The position numbers and the translations under genes were made by a program. From Labia minor (taxonomy: Eukaryota; Arthropoda; Insecta; Dermaptera; Spongiphoridae), in contig OY720344.1 of NCBI GenBank assembly GCA_963082975.1, positions 76,558,053-76,622,052 of the forward strand: a stretch of 64,000 nt of DNA. Direction: 5' to 3'. Under the pieces are notes generated by a model. It was given only the letters and a program-made list of their open reading frames with translations, had not been told where the DNA came from and searched no databases. The first letter of the stretch is position 1; every line of letters starts with the position of its first letter. Shown in pieces: positions 22,131-35,037 of the stretch.

Positions 22131-23360
22131 ATACATTTAAAAATATATATTTTACCATGTCAATTCCATATTATGACTATTTCAATTTTAATATAAAAAA
22201 TAATTCTTGTCAGAATATTTAATAGTAAGCTACAATTTACTTTAAAACAATAATTTTTATTTTTTATTATTTTCCCCAAAAATATGTCGATCTGATAACA
22301 CATGAACAGCTAAATGTTTTCAATATTTAAGAAATATGTTTTTTATTTTGAACAAAATCTCCCTTGTAAAAGAAGAATGTCGATAAAATCGGAACCTCGT
22401 TATCGCGTAATAAAAAAAACTTGATTTATCTAATCAATACCAGAATATTTGATTAATATGTATAATTTAGAATTATCTAAAAACTATTTGTTTTAATTAT
22501 AACAATTTACATTTATTACATTTCATTAAATATATATTTTTATCTTATTTTTTTTTCCTTTTTCTAGAATACAGATAGATTTTTTTTATTATTATAAACA
22601 TGTCCAAAGGCGGAGTAATTTTGTTTAAGTTACCCTGGGAAAGAATTTTTTTCCACTCGAACGTTTTTATTGAAGAAAATTCCAATAAACAAATAAAACA
22701 TCTTCAACGCCTGTATTGTTTGTTTTACCGATTTTTATATTTTTATTCAATATTGCTTTTAATATTCACATAATCATTTACAGATAAATTGGATTACTTG
22801 TCAGACGAATAATTTCATTAACTATTAATTATAACAAGAATTAGATTAAAAAACAAAATTCCTATTTGGATATTTTTATTATTTGAAATTATTATTCTTT
22901 ACTTTCAAAAGAATAATTAAATTAAAAAAAAATAAATATACAAATTCTCATAAAGTTATATACCTGCCGCGACCAAGTTAAGTTTGAGGGACCGAATCTC
23001 TTCTGTCCATTTAGATTTAAAATTAACATAATTAATTTAAATTAAATGGGAAGGCTTGTTAAATATGAGATTAAAATTAAGTAAAAAGTATCATATTTTC
23101 ATTTTTGGAAATTATTAAAATTAAAAATTACCTTATGGAATGATTACTTTATTATCAATAAAATAGTAAACAGGTACATCCTTATATATATATACCTATT
23201 TTTATTGTTCTGAATTAAAGGAATTAAAAATATTTTATCATTTCTTATATTTGATCTTTTAAATAAAGAAAAAGATAAATAATTTTCTGGATTGTTATAA
23301 ACTATTTCTACTAAATATTTATATTTATTACAAAAAATATACTTATATTATTATATTTGT
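22131..23360. other. AT-rich stretch, no gene seen
   Basis: No element or exon recognised. A T-rich run ending in TTTGTTTGTTTCAG leads into the candidate microexon. Confidence 0.5.
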
Positions 23361-23369
23361 TTGTTTCAG

Positions 23370-23405
23370 GTGAGTATCCAGTCCAGTATCAATCAACAGA
23401 TAGGT
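23370..23405 (+). CDS. Candidate 36-nt microexon (hypothetical)
   Basis: A strong acceptor, TTGTTTGTTTCAG, ends at 23369. A perfect donor, GTAAGT, starts at 23406 (an alternative GTGTAA starts at 23404). The 36 bases between are divisible by three and open in two frames: phase 1 gives EYPVQYQSTDR and phase 0 gives VSIQSSINQQIG. The composition is clearly less A/T-biased than the flanks. It could belong to the same plus-strand gene as the exon at 62327, 39 kb away, but nothing in the sequence links them. It could also be a chance arrangement. Confidence 0.35.
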
Positions 23406-23562
23406 GTAAGTCAAATATTATTCTTGATATAATTATTTTTAATTTTTCAATTCGATGATGTACTTCAGAATTATAACACAAATATAATTTTGAAAATATA
23501 TTTTTTGTAATTTAGTTTGCAAAGAGAAACGAATATATTTATTTAAAACTTTTATAACTATA

Positions 23563-23826
23563 TCTTATATACAAAACTTTGAAATCATACTCCTCCGAAA
23601 CGGCTGGACCGATTCTTATGAAATTTTTTATGTATATTCAGTAGGTCTCAAGGTATGTCAGACTTCTTAGTCATTAAAAAATTTATGAAAAACTTTATCG
23701 AAGCAACCTTTTTAAATGGCAAGTTTCGATGGGAAAAGATATTAATACCACGAATAACTATTATACCCACTAGAATTTCTCTAGAAATTATTTACATGGC
23801 AAAACAACGTTTGCCGGGTCAGCTAT
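23563..23826 (+). mobile_element. Short non-autonomous Helitron
   Basis: Starts TCTTATATACAAAACTTTG after an A, includes CTCCGAAACGGCTGGACC, and ends after the hairpin GGCAAAACAACGTTTGCC and GGGTCAGCTAT. The 5' part matches the minus-strand element near 14870. The terminal CTAG is altered to CTAT. Confidence 0.7.
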
Positions 23827-24035
23827 ATTAATATATAATTAATTTACTGAGTAAATTAAAATATATTTTACAAGAAAACAAATAAATGTCTTATCTACTT
23901 ATACTGATTGATACAAAATGGATGAAAACCTTTTACATACACACTTTCAACCAAAAACTATGTATCACTCGGGGGTACAGGGGGCGGAGCCCCCGTCTAG
24001 GTGTGGAGAGCGCCGAAGGCGCTCGGAGCAGCTAG
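23827..24035 (+). mobile_element. Helitron 3' end
   Basis: The 3' terminus has a perfect 7-bp hairpin GAGCGCC-GAA-GGCGCTC (24008-24024), then GGAGCAG and CTAG (24032-24035) before T. About 200 bp upstream of it are shared with 57580-57779. The 5' end was not found; the copy abuts another Helitron. Confidence 0.85.
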
Positions 24036-27000
24036 TATATTATAAATGCAAGTGGTAGCTTTATCCAACCTTGGAGATTTCTATTTTCTTTATTTAATAA
24101 ACTTTGAATTAAATCCGCTATTTTCATTTTAAAAGTAATATAATTAGGTTTGAAATAAAATTAATTTTTATATGATTTTTAAATTATAATTTGTGATTAC
24201 TTAAATTTAAAAGTTTACCGATAATATTCATTCTAGAAATATAGGTTTATATCGGGTTGAATGGAGTGGGTAATCTTTGATTTACCGAGTTTTGAAACTC
24301 TGAAGAATAATCAGCACTAGCACAGATATTAATATTAGCACACACTTCTGGCTCATAATAGAGTCCAAGTATAATCAAGATTACAAACCTTTTCAAAGTA
24401 AAATACTAGCTAACTTAGTCAAACAGATTAAATTCTAGAATCCCAAAAATTCACTCATAAAAACAAATTCTCTTGAAAATTGATCCAAATGAGCACCGAC
24501 CCGTCGAAACTAAAATTTCTAAAAAAAAAACACGAGAAAAATACTCGGTAAAATACTTTTCATAATAAATATTTTCACGGAAGTCTAAACGAAAATATAT
24601 TTATGTAGTTAAATATAAAATATGCATTTTTGTATCAATGAATCAATGCAATTTTCAATTTAAAAAGACCCAATATATAATTTGAGTATGACATTAAAAT
24701 TTGTTTCATTACAAACCTAATATAGTACTTTTGAAATTAAATTAGAAAACGTTGATTCTCAATTGTCACAAAAACACAAATGAATTTTATTAAAATTAAT
24801 CTAAATTGTTAATTATAAAAATAAATAAGAAAAATCCTGATTATAAGGTTAAATAGGATTAATGTTTTTCTGAAATTATAAAAAAAAAGAAGATTTTAAT
24901 TGAATTTCTTGAAATTGAGAGAACCCTTACAACGATTTCATTCATTCGTGTCTCTGTTGCTGTCTGAAGTCGAAATTAATTGAATCCTCACGCTATTCGA
25001 TAGAGAAAATTCAATTTAATTTAAGACATTGGATGAAATTTGTTCAGATTCTTTGCCTTGACCAGTTTCACTTTTCTGGAATCGTGACTCTCTATAGGTC
25101 TGTTTACAATTAGATTTTTATAATATTTTCAATGATATAAACAAGACAATAAGATGAGAATAAGATATAATAAGTTAAATATTTATGAATAACAATTATT
25201 TAAAAGGAGTAAGTATATTAAACAAATAATATTTATAGGTCTGTTTACAATTAGATGAGATTAGATTAGATGTATTATATCTTTCTGGTCAAATAAATTA
25301 TTTAGTACTGGGACTTGACCTTAGTATTTGAGAATAGATCTAAAAAATATTTTTTACCAAGAACGGGATGATATTACTGCATATATACATCAAAGTATAA
25401 AAAGATTTGAATATAAATTTTCAAAATATTAAAATTTCAGAATAATACACCTATAAACTTTCTTATTTTAAATTTCCTTCATTTTTAACTTCTTTGTTAA
25501 ACAAAGCGAATAAAATATTATTTTTTAATTTTTTTTTAACTAAAAATAACATAAAATAAACATTTTTCCGTTTTACAAAATATACAAATTATTTATTTTT
25601 TAATACGATATTTATGATTAAATTTTCATTATCACTCTAATATCGTTTATATAATTTTTTTTTAATTTAAGGAAATCCCATATTTAAATTATTTGATATG
25701 TATTTTCCTTTTTTGTCAAGTTATGCAATATATAGGGCATTATTGGAATATACAACCCATGTAACTTGATTCCCACTTCAAATGAGATGGACAAACAATT
25801 TTAATAAAACACTTTGGTAATAATACAAAATCACTAACTCTCTGTTATGGTAATGTAATACAGGTGAATTGAAATTACAAGCTGTTTAATAATATGATAA
25901 GATACTTTATATTATGTATTTAAATTTATTTGAATGTTATCATTTATATTGCAATTACTAATCATTGATTATTGAAATTATCAAATATCTACATATATTA
26001 AAGAAAGAAGAAATATAAAGTTTAATAAATTTTGTATTTATTGATTGATCCTTTATACTGATGTAATACATATAAACATGTATAATATTTATTTCTAGTA
26101 AAATATTATCTAATATAAAGAAATAATACATCTTCCCCTTTGATCTTAAAATTAATTATTTTATAATTTTTAATATTAATAGTACTTATTTTATGATTTT
26201 GTCAAAGTATAAAAAATAAAAAAATAAATTTAATAATATAAATTATTTTTATAACAAACTAAAAAATGTCTCGTTTTTAGGATAAATTATTGAATTAATA
26301 CTCCCCTTGATAAAGCTATTAATCATATAAATATTTTATTTCAAATTCTTTCTAAGTATAAATTAACTATCAATTATCTATCTGATTTATTATTCCATTC
26401 TTAAAATCACTTTAATTAATAAAAAATCGGGTCAAGAAGTCTTTTATATTTTTGTATTTGTATATATATATATATCTTATAATATATTTTATTTGACATT
26501 AATATTTTATGCAATTAGGTAGTTGTTTTATAATTATCAATGGTTCAATTGATTAATCATTCAAATACATTTTATTAATTTATATTTCTACTCATTCTTA
26601 GAATTTAATTTAATTTATTTAATTAAAAAATTGAATAAAGGATTGATTAAACTTTGATTACAATTCAAAAAGTATTGGAAACTAATATAACAAATGATGA
26701 TTAAAATTCTAGGAACGAAAGAAGATGTTGCGTCTTTTAATATATAATATATCTAATGAGATAAAATATAATAATTCAAGTGTTATTGTATTAGTAATGA
26801 TTCATTGAAGTACTCAATCCACGTCCATTAACTAAACAGATTAATAGTATATAAAGAGGGTACATAACATAGTATATGTCAACGCATCAATATATTTCAT
26901 CTTCAAAGATGTTTAATTTATGTCCTCTAATAATGAATAAATTACTCACTTTAACAATTAATGAGACTGTTTTTTATGAAAATAGATAATTTAATTAAAT

Positions 27001-28200
27001 TATATATTTTAATTTTTATTTGATTGATGAAGATAGTAATTACAATTTATTTTAAAATAAAATTCTGTCTACTATATCATATTAGTTTATTATGAAATTT
27101 AACATATTTATAATAAATACAATTTGACTTTGATATATTATTAGTAATTTTTTGTAAGATTTTTTAGTACATACTATTTCTAATATGAGTATGACTGGCG
27201 GTTTTGTGAGAGAATTGACCTTAATAAAATTATACGAAATATACAATTTTACTTTTTTCTTTTTAAATCAAGTCTTAGTCTACATTTGTAGCAATTTATT
27301 ACTAAAAATTTTGAACTAACTCATCTCTTTTTCTTCATCATTAATTACCTTAGGATGAAAAATTAATGACCATAAAAATGGAAATTACCTTATATTATAA
27401 AATCAATTTCATTTCTAATGCTCTACAATATTATTTAATAAAATTACAAGAATACATTATTCAAATAAATTCTCTATTTGTATTTATATATATACAAATC
27501 CATATATATGATATATATGATTTAATCAAAATCAATTCGACATATTACATTAAAATGAATAAAAAAAAATAAATGAAATGATGTATCAAAATTAACTAAA
27601 ATTTTATTTAATTCAGTTGCCCTTCGCAATCAAAAGCAAACAATTAATTAGCATTTGAACAAATATTGAAATTAAATTTAATATGAATATAAAAGACGAA
27701 ATGATTCAATGAGTAAAATCAAAGATAATAAATAAAATTTCATCCTATTTGTGATTAAATGAAATATACTATATATATATACTTTTTATGACATTTTTAT
27801 TTAATGAACTCAATTATAATGAATTGATCTATAATTTATTAGCCTTTTGAAAAAGATTTATCATTTAAAATAGATAATTTTTATTATTTTTATAATTGAA
27901 ACTGCAAAATTTTTGTATATTATTAAAGAAATGAAAATTATATGATCTATCAGAAAAATTCAACGCATTAGACGTTTCAGAGGTTTTCGAGTTCAAAACA
28001 TTTTATGTGTCCTGTATTTGAATAGAAAAAAGAAAAACTATTGTCTACTATACTAGATTTAAATTTTATATTTATGTTAGATATTTTGGATAGGATACTT
28101 TTTTAATTGGATAATCAGAATAACGCTCTCTAAATATATATATATATATATATAATCTAATCAAACCAAAACAAGATTATTAAAAATAATTTTAAAAAAA
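24036..28200. other. Long AT-rich stretch with minor repeats
   Basis: A 22-bp direct repeat (ATAGGTCTGTTTACAATTAG plus two bases) occurs at about 25095 and 25236. The segment 24450-24600, with CACCGACCCGTCGAAACT, resembles 31130-31262 (next entries). No gene was seen. Confidence 0.5.
24450..24600 (+). repeat. Diverged repeat sharing a 'CGTCGAAACT'-type motif with 31120-31265
   Basis: Both segments share, in the same order, an AAAATTC start, a TTGAAAATGA-like stretch, ACCGAMMCGTCGA, then an ATAATAA run and TCTAAACGAAAAT or CCTAAACGAAAAT at the end. The similarity is clear in order but patchy in identity. Confidence 0.4.
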
Positions 28201-28211
28201 AATATAAACTA

Positions 28212-28487
28212 AAAAAAAACCCTCTGACTTTTCTACGTCCTATGCAAGGACAATGCCTATCAAGTCGGTTACATCAACTAGGTGTCCTATTATCAGTAGA
28301 ACAGGTCCTAACAACCTTTACCTTGATTTTCTTGATCGGAGTTACTACTTTTTATCAAGTAGCCTCCCAATGTTGATCCCGGAAGCTGGGTTGCCTCAGT
28401 CCTATAGACCCCAGCTAGAGAAATACCCGTGCCACGGACTTGACCACGTGAGACAGCGACGCTAGCCTCTCACCCTGTGGCGCCTTT
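28212..28487. mobile_element. Unclassified 276-bp insertion with 11-bp target duplication
   Basis: AATATAAACTA occurs at 28201-28211 and again at 28488-28498. Between them is a segment of ordinary GC content (about half G+C) in DNA that is otherwise nearly all A/T, starting with a run of A and CCCTCTGACTTTTC and ending CACCCTGTGGCGCCTTT. The 11-bp duplication suggests target-primed retrotransposition or a similar process. There is no recognisable pol III promoter, and the open frame across it has no protein-like features. It is probably a fragment of a retroelement or a SINE-like unit that I cannot name. Confidence 0.6.
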
Positions 28488-28498
28488 AATATAAACTA

Positions 28499-29900
28499 AT
28501 ATGTAGTATTTAATTTATCATAATAGTATAATATAAATTTAAAAAAAATAATTTTACAATTTTAATATAATAATAGTTATGTAATTTAAAATATCATTTA
28601 ATTGAATTTAAAAAATATTTATTAAATAAAAAAAAATTCTGAAAGAAAAACATTGTATCTTAGAAAAAAAAATTGATTCTAATCTTAATATTTAATCACA
28701 ATTTCTTAATTTTAAAACCTATAATTTTTGTTTTTTTATTTTACAATTAAGATCTACATCTGCGCTTTCTTATGGCAACAATAAATAGTTTACAATCTAT
28801 TTACAATAATATTTACAATATAATGGAAAGGAGAAATAGGGAGTATTAGGAAGTACTCGGCTCGGCTATTTGCCCGATAGAGTAGGACAGGAGGACATCT
28901 CTCAATTTAGGGTTCAGTGAAAGAAAGAGGAGGGAAAAGGATAGGAAGAAAGAAAGAAAGAGTAAAAGAAAACCTGCTGAATATACAGATTAAAGGAAAA
29001 TAGTTGGGAAAACGAAGGAAACTATAGCTGAGTTCAGAGTAAAACCTATAATAATGAATCATAAAAAATACAATTTATTTATTATAATCAATGATAAATC
29101 AATTACCAACTCAAACCTTAAAAAATAAATCAAATAATCGACCCTAATTTAAAAATGTTTAAATGCATATATTTCTTATCTATAATACTAATTACTGATC
29201 TTCTTTCGATCTATTTTCTAGGGCTAAGAAATAAAATATTTTATTTCATTTATTATTATTATTATTTTAATTAGTAAAATTCTCATCTATAACTGGACGT
29301 CAAACACCCGTCAAGAGTTATTTTCAACTTCATATAATAACATCTAGAAAATTAAAAAAAAAACAATTTGTTTCTATACTGAATATCATTTTTCAAGTGT
29401 TTGAGTAAATTAAATTATTTTTTTTTTCATTGATAAATAAAAAACTTAATTATTTTTCTTTGAAAAGAAACATTTTTTTTTTCAATCGATTTTTAAAAAT
29501 ATTTCAAAATTTTATTAAAATGCATTTTACATTTTTTAATTCTCATTTCAACCTATTATTTAATTTAATTTCTGCTTTATAAATGATACATGTAAGCAAT
29601 TTCAGATTATTATATAAACATCATTTAATATCAGTATTCATGATGATAAGATTATCATAACAAATATAATAAATAAATACAGGGAAATCGAATAAACATG
29701 ATTAAATATTGGATATTCTAAGAAATTTATTAATTATATATTTATAAATTAATTTCATTGGAATAGTCATATAAATATACATATAATCTGATTTTAAAGG
29801 AGTTTAGTATGATGGTGAGAGAATTGCATCATTAGAATTAATTGAATAATAATTTTGGATGGTATGAGTCACATCCCATCCATCGACGTTATGAGTAATA
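28499..29900. other. AT-rich stretch, no gene seen
   Basis: A purine-rich segment at about 28830-29040 (GGAAAGGAGAAATAGGGAG, then AAGAAAGAAAGAAAGAG) differs in composition from its surroundings, but has no coding or repeat structure that I can support. Confidence 0.45.
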
Positions 29901-29925
29901 ATTATTTAGATAAGAGCATTTGATA

Positions 29926-29960
29926 TATATAAATGAAAGGTTGGAATCGGCGTGTTCAGT
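29926..29960 (+). promoter_or_regulatory. TATA box and arthropod initiator of the MBF2-like gene
   Basis: TATATAAA at 29926-29933 is followed by TCAGT at 29956-29960. The A of TCAGT (29958) lies 30-32 bases after the TATA box, the usual arthropod TATA-to-initiator spacing. Transcription starting there gives a 5' leader of about 26 bases and excludes the upstream ATG at 29933. Confidence 0.7.
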
Positions 29961-29983
29961 CTGGTTTTAGTGATCGAATCGCC

Positions 29984-30325
29984 ATGCATCGTCTCGTCGT
30001 TTTCCTCGTCGTGTTGGCGGCTGTTTTTGTCGTCCATGGCCAACAACACAATTTAATCATCGGGCAACGGTCACCTGGTGATTTTAATTTACTAAGAAAA
30101 CAGGTGTTTCATGATTCGTCGATATTAAGGGTGGTGGAAACCGATCTCGCTTACCATGGCACTAGCTATATCACATTTATCAACGCCACCGACATGCATA
30201 CCGATGACGATGGTAAAACACCAGCAATCACATCCGGAGGACTCGGTGAGAGAAGCGTCAACATCCACTTCAAGTCCAAACGGGGACACACCATTAATTT
30301 TTTAGTTGAAATTTATGGACGATGA
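29984..30325 (+). CDS. MBF2-family small secreted protein
   Basis: It encodes a 113-residue protein. The first 19 residues, MHRLVVFLVVLAAVFVVHG, are a textbook signal peptide. The mature part starts QQHNLIIGQRSPGDFNLL and ends with GGLGERSVNIHFKSKRG and INFLVEIYGR. HNLIIGxRxxGD at the start and GGxGxxxVxxxFxSxRG with a final IYG are the marks of the insect MBF2 family. Its founder was described as a transcription co-activator, but most members are secreted, often salivary or haemolymph proteins. An in-frame ATG at 29933 would add 17 residues, but it lies upstream of the predicted transcription start and would bury the signal peptide. Polyadenylation signals follow at 30380 and 30391. The frame is unbroken and intronless, with codons far richer in GC than the flanks. 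Its exact role is unknown. Confidence 0.85.
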   Translation: MHRLVVFLVVLAAVFVVHGQQHNLIIGQRSPGDFNLLRKQVFHDSSILRVVETDLAYHGTSYITFINATDMHTDDDGKTPAITSGGLGERSVNIHFKSKRGHTINFLVEIYGR

Positions 30326-30400
30326 TCATCGCCCAATCACGGACCAATTGAATCGTCAACAACCAAAGAATGAAGAAATAATAAATCAATAATAAAATAT
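30326..30400 (+). terminator. 3' UTR with AATAAA signals
   Basis: AATAAA occurs at 30380-30385 and 30391-30396, about 55-65 bases after the stop codon of the MBF2-like gene. Confidence 0.6.
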
Positions 30401-33182
30401 GCATAATAATATTATTTTCATACCTATATGTAAATATAAATTTTATAAATTTTTATTTTTAAATTAAATAAAAAAAAAATATTTATTTATTGAAAAAAAA
30501 GAACAATATAAATTGATTATTAGAATTTTGATTTTCCTGATCTATTTTTCCTTTACCTATTAACCAACATTTTTATCATTCAATTGTCATTGAATTATTT
30601 ATGTTTAAGATTAGATTTAATGTTTGTTGTTTATTGTGCTCGTTCGAAAAGTAAATGTAAAGAAATTTCCTTTATATTCAATCTATTAGATGAAGTAGTA
30701 TTCAAATAATTTAAGAAAACATTCAATCTTATTACAAGACTCCAACCAATATTAATGTATAACAAAATTAAAACGGAGAAAATAAATTTTTCTCGTTAAT
30801 TTTAATAAAAAAAAAATATGATAAATTAATTTGTTTTGTTTATATTTATTTTGCATTTTCTTTTTAAAGCGATTTAAAGCAAGCTTAGAGATAACTCTTT
30901 AAAAAAAATAGTGGGAGGAAAAAATATTACTTAAACCTTCGCGGCCAAGTGACAACAAAAAAGTTTTTATTTATTTGTAATAAATAATTCATTTATATAT
31001 TTAGGAGAGTTTTTAGGATTCTGGTCTTTTAGAGGCATTTTTGGGTTGATTGTTGAATTGGTGGTTCCAAAATACCCTGAATGTTCTCACTATCAACATC
31101 GCAAAAGCAGAACCCCAAAAATTCCCTTCTAAAATACTTTGTTGAAAATGACGTCAACAAAGACACCGAAACGTCGAGACTCAATCTCACAATTAAACAT
31201 GAAAATAACCCGGAAATTACTTTTTATAATAATAAAACTATCACGCAAACCTAAACGAAAATTTATATATTAATTATTATAGTATTTTTCTGTATTATTT
31301 ATAAATTATAATATTTTTATAAATAATTTATTTGTTTTATTCTTGCCTTGGTTTGTGGGATGTACACCTCTGAATTAAACTAGACTAATTTATTTTACAA
31401 TAAACTATAATTCAATTTAAAATATATAAAAAAATTGTGTATTAAAGACACTTAACTTTACTAAGTTTCAAGTTTATTGACATATTTGATTTCCAAACAT
31501 TGTTGATTTTTCATAGCAATTGAAATGCACATAAAGCAAATAATTCAATTAACTTAAAACTTTACCTAATGTTTTTTTTAAATAATTTTTATTAAGTTTT
31601 ATATTTGTATGTTGAATTTTAGTTTATATAATAAGTGTATTAAACTGTTTCATCGAGTGGTAACTGTTTAATTTATCAATAAGTTAAACACATATTTTTT
31701 TATTTAATGTTAATTTTTTTAGCCTTGAGAAAGTTTATTCAGTTTCCTCTGGATTTATTAATTTATTATACATGTTATGATAATCTTATCAACATAAATA
31801 TTGAAAAGGGGAGGGGAGGGTTTAATAGAGATAAAATTTACCATATGTTACCTTAGGTTCGAATATGTACATATTTCAAAAATTAGTTTATTATATAATC
31901 ATTAGATCGAAATTGGCCTTTCAAAATAATGGATAGCACCTACCACATACTGTATCTAGTTTTTTTTTTCAAAGCTTACGACCGCAACAACCATAACAAC
32001 CCTCCAAACACCACTATTCTTCACCACATCCATTTACCAGTGACCCTTTCCTATATTATTATTATATGTATTATTAATCAAAATTATTTTTATTATTCAT
32101 ATTATTATTTTTTTAATTATTAAATAAATTAATGTTAATTTCTCTTTTTTCATGGAGTTAATTTGTAGATAAAGAAAATAAATTCAAATTTTAAAATAGA
32201 CTGCTATAGATATTGTCACTCAGCAGAAAATGGGTCTTTAGTTATTTAGAGATGTAAATCATTTTATCATTTACAAATTAAATCTATTAATTTTATAAAA
32301 CTTATTTTAATAATTTGAATTAATTACACTAATTATATTCTTTCTATTAATTTAAAAAACTAATAATAATAAAAATAATAATTTAATATTAGAGCGCCCA
32401 AGGGAAACAGCAACGTTTTCTGCGAAAATACAAAATAATAATAATAATAATAATAATAATTAAATATTCTAGAATATATTAATTAATTAAAAATAAATAA
32501 TAAATGAAAATCTGATATGATTGTCATTTTGATTTTAAATGAGAGAGCTTGAAAGTGAAAAAAGGGGCGAACAAACAGGCCAAACAAAAAAAAAAATACG
32601 AGGGCGAAATGAAGATGAACCCAATTAAGAAGCCTAGTTAAATTAAAAAAGGAAGACCCTTCTACCTCAAATAAATGAGGGAATCACACAAGTTATATAC
32701 AGTTTTTTCGATATTTTATTTAATTATCTTTATTTTCTCTTTTAATTATATTATTCTGATAATTTAATTTATCTCAGTTTGAATATTATGGATAAAATTG
32801 AATAAAATGAGACAAATAAACTTTTGTTATATTAATATTTATTATTAACATTATTGGTTATTTCCTTAATAAATCAAATATTAATATTATGTACTCAATT
32901 ATAAAATAATTTTTGATATTTTTCCTATATATAATTAGATAAAGATATTCAAAAGATTCCAAGTTTTTTCCTATTATTTTGTTGTCAAATATTCAATATT
33001 TTAATATTTATACTACAAATTTTTGAAGGTCATCATCATTATCGGAAATATTCATGATCGGCTATTAATTTATGTTTTTAGATAGTTTGTGCCTTAAAAA
33101 TTGAAAAACTGAATTGATTGCTTTGTTGTTTTGTTAAAAATGAAGATACTTATGATTTTTTTATATTTTTACTAGATTAATT
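30401..33182. other. AT-rich stretch, mostly featureless
   Basis: Contains the repeat at 31120-31265 described with 24450-24600, and an (AAT)n run near 32434-32460. No gene was seen. Confidence 0.5.
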
Positions 33183-33183
33183 A

Positions 33184-33622
33184 CAATTTTTTTTTTTTTT
33201 TAGTAGGTGAAATGCTTTTACGCACAAAGTGTCATTAGACGATCTACCGAATAAAACACCTACTCCTTCTATTTTATTTTCCAATCCGGTTTCCACGATA
33301 GGAATCGCCTTTTGGCATAGCGTCTATCGTAGATTTGAGGATTATTTTTTCGTCTTCAACTGCTTTTATTTTGATTTAATTATTTATTTTATTAAATTGT
33401 TAATAAGACCCCATTTCTCTTTACTTGTTATCATCTGGTCTATTAAATTTTCTATGGAGATCTCAATACCTATACGATTTTTTATATCCTCCCTCTTCGA
33501 TTTCCATCTTTCACAGATAAACAAGTTAGGTTCCCCGTTGTCTTCTACATAGTTACAATTCGGACAAGTTGCCGTTTCTGCCCTTGCAAATTTATGCAGT
33601 TAGCTTTTGAAGTAACCATTTG
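33184..33622 (-). pseudogene. 5'-truncated R1-clade LINE 3' end with poly(A) tail
   Basis: On the minus strand the frame from about 33620 gives GYFKS, a stop, LHKFARAETATCPNCNYVED and NGEPNLFICERWKSKRED, then ENLIDQMITSKEKWGLINNL before a stop. The CPxC...C-x-RW motif and the following ENLI..M..S.E.W block are the C-terminal zinc-finger-like region of R1-clade elements. A 3' UTR follows, ending in a run of about 18 A (T on the plus strand, 33184-33202). One internal stop and changed His/Cys positions mark it as dead. Confidence 0.8.
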
Positions 33623-33639
33623 TAATAATATTAATATTA

Positions 33640-33757
33640 TAACCACATAAAATAAATTGACAAATTATGGAGCCGGCGGGGACGCGGATACTTCATTAAT
33701 TTTACTAACCAAGTGATAAAAAATATTTATTAATTACCATAAGTTCGTATATGTGTA

Positions 33758-33791
<34 letters not shown>

Positions 33792-35030
33792 TTTTTTTGA
33801 AATATGAAATTTTAATAGAATTTATTCCATTAAACACAGATAATTTATAATTTTTTTTTAAATTTTCAAACAATTGATGGAGCGTTTGATCTATAGTAGT
33901 AGGCAAAATTATTTATTTTTTGTGATGCATGATTTTATTTACCGTTCCAAAATGAATTTCAGTTTTTTTCTCTTTGTTTGTCGTTTCATTTGAAATAAAT
34001 CACTGTTGAGAAAATAATTTATTGGGAAACCAAACGAACAATAATTCACTATTTGAAAAAGAAAGGTATTTTTTGTCGCTAAATGCAAAATGAGGAAAAA
34101 AGAACATTCGATAATCAAATGATAAATTAAATGAATAAATAAATAAACATTCTAAATAATTTATTTACATAGGGAGAAGTTTAAAGAACTTCATCTGTCA
34201 ACTTAAATATTCTCCCAGTAAAAACGTTTATTTTCCAATTCTAGTGGAAAATACAATTAAATATCTTACGGTCATTAATTTTTCTTCATCTTAAAGATTA
34301 TTTAAAATATTCTCAAAAAGACAAGAGATTACGAACCTTAATGTCTATTTTATTATTTATCATTAATCATCCCAAACATTATAAATAATGAATAAAAAAA
34401 ATAAATAAATAAATTTAAATTTAAATTTATGATTATTTTAAAATGTAATATTGTTTTTTTATAAATATTGGCATCAATATATAGAAACATATATAAAGGT
34501 TTTGGTTGTACTTGTTTAGAATTTAATATCTATCTATCTACGGTCTTTCTTCTCTCATGATCGAAGAATTTTAATTTATTATTTTATGGGTTTCTCTCTC
34601 TCTCTCACTCTCTCTCATGAATAATTGTGAGGATTCCTTACTCTTTTAATATTGCTATATATTTTCAGTCAATATTTTTTATTTAAAAAACCTCGGTTCA
34701 GAGAATCTGCTCACACAAATTCATCAATAAATACAAAAATATTAATTCTAGCAATTCCCAATATTTTAAATATATATTAGAAATTTTAGGTGTTTTTAGG
34801 CTTTTATTATGGAAGACAATTAAACATTCATATCCAAATATATAATAATCATATATTTCAAATTTAAATTCAAATTTAAAAATAAATTCAATTTTAAATG
34901 AATATTATAATATTGATTATTTATTTTATTACATAGAGAGTAGGAGTAGATAGATACAAAAAAACGTGCAAGTAAAATAAAGTAAATATTAAATTCTATG
35001 TTACATTTTACATATAATAGGCTATGGTAT
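33640..35030. other. AT-rich stretch with microsatellites
   Basis: Holds a (TA)n run at about 33760-33790 and a (TC)n run at about 34590-34618. No gene was seen. Confidence 0.55.
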
Positions 35031-35037
35031 TATATAA

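Noticed and set aside
21904-22131. Plus-strand frame opposite the transposase
   Set aside because: It is the antisense shadow of the mariner-type transposase N-terminus.
28253-28465. Open frame of 70 codons in the 28.2-kb insertion
   Set aside because: No conserved motif, and the insertion boundaries fit a non-coding element.
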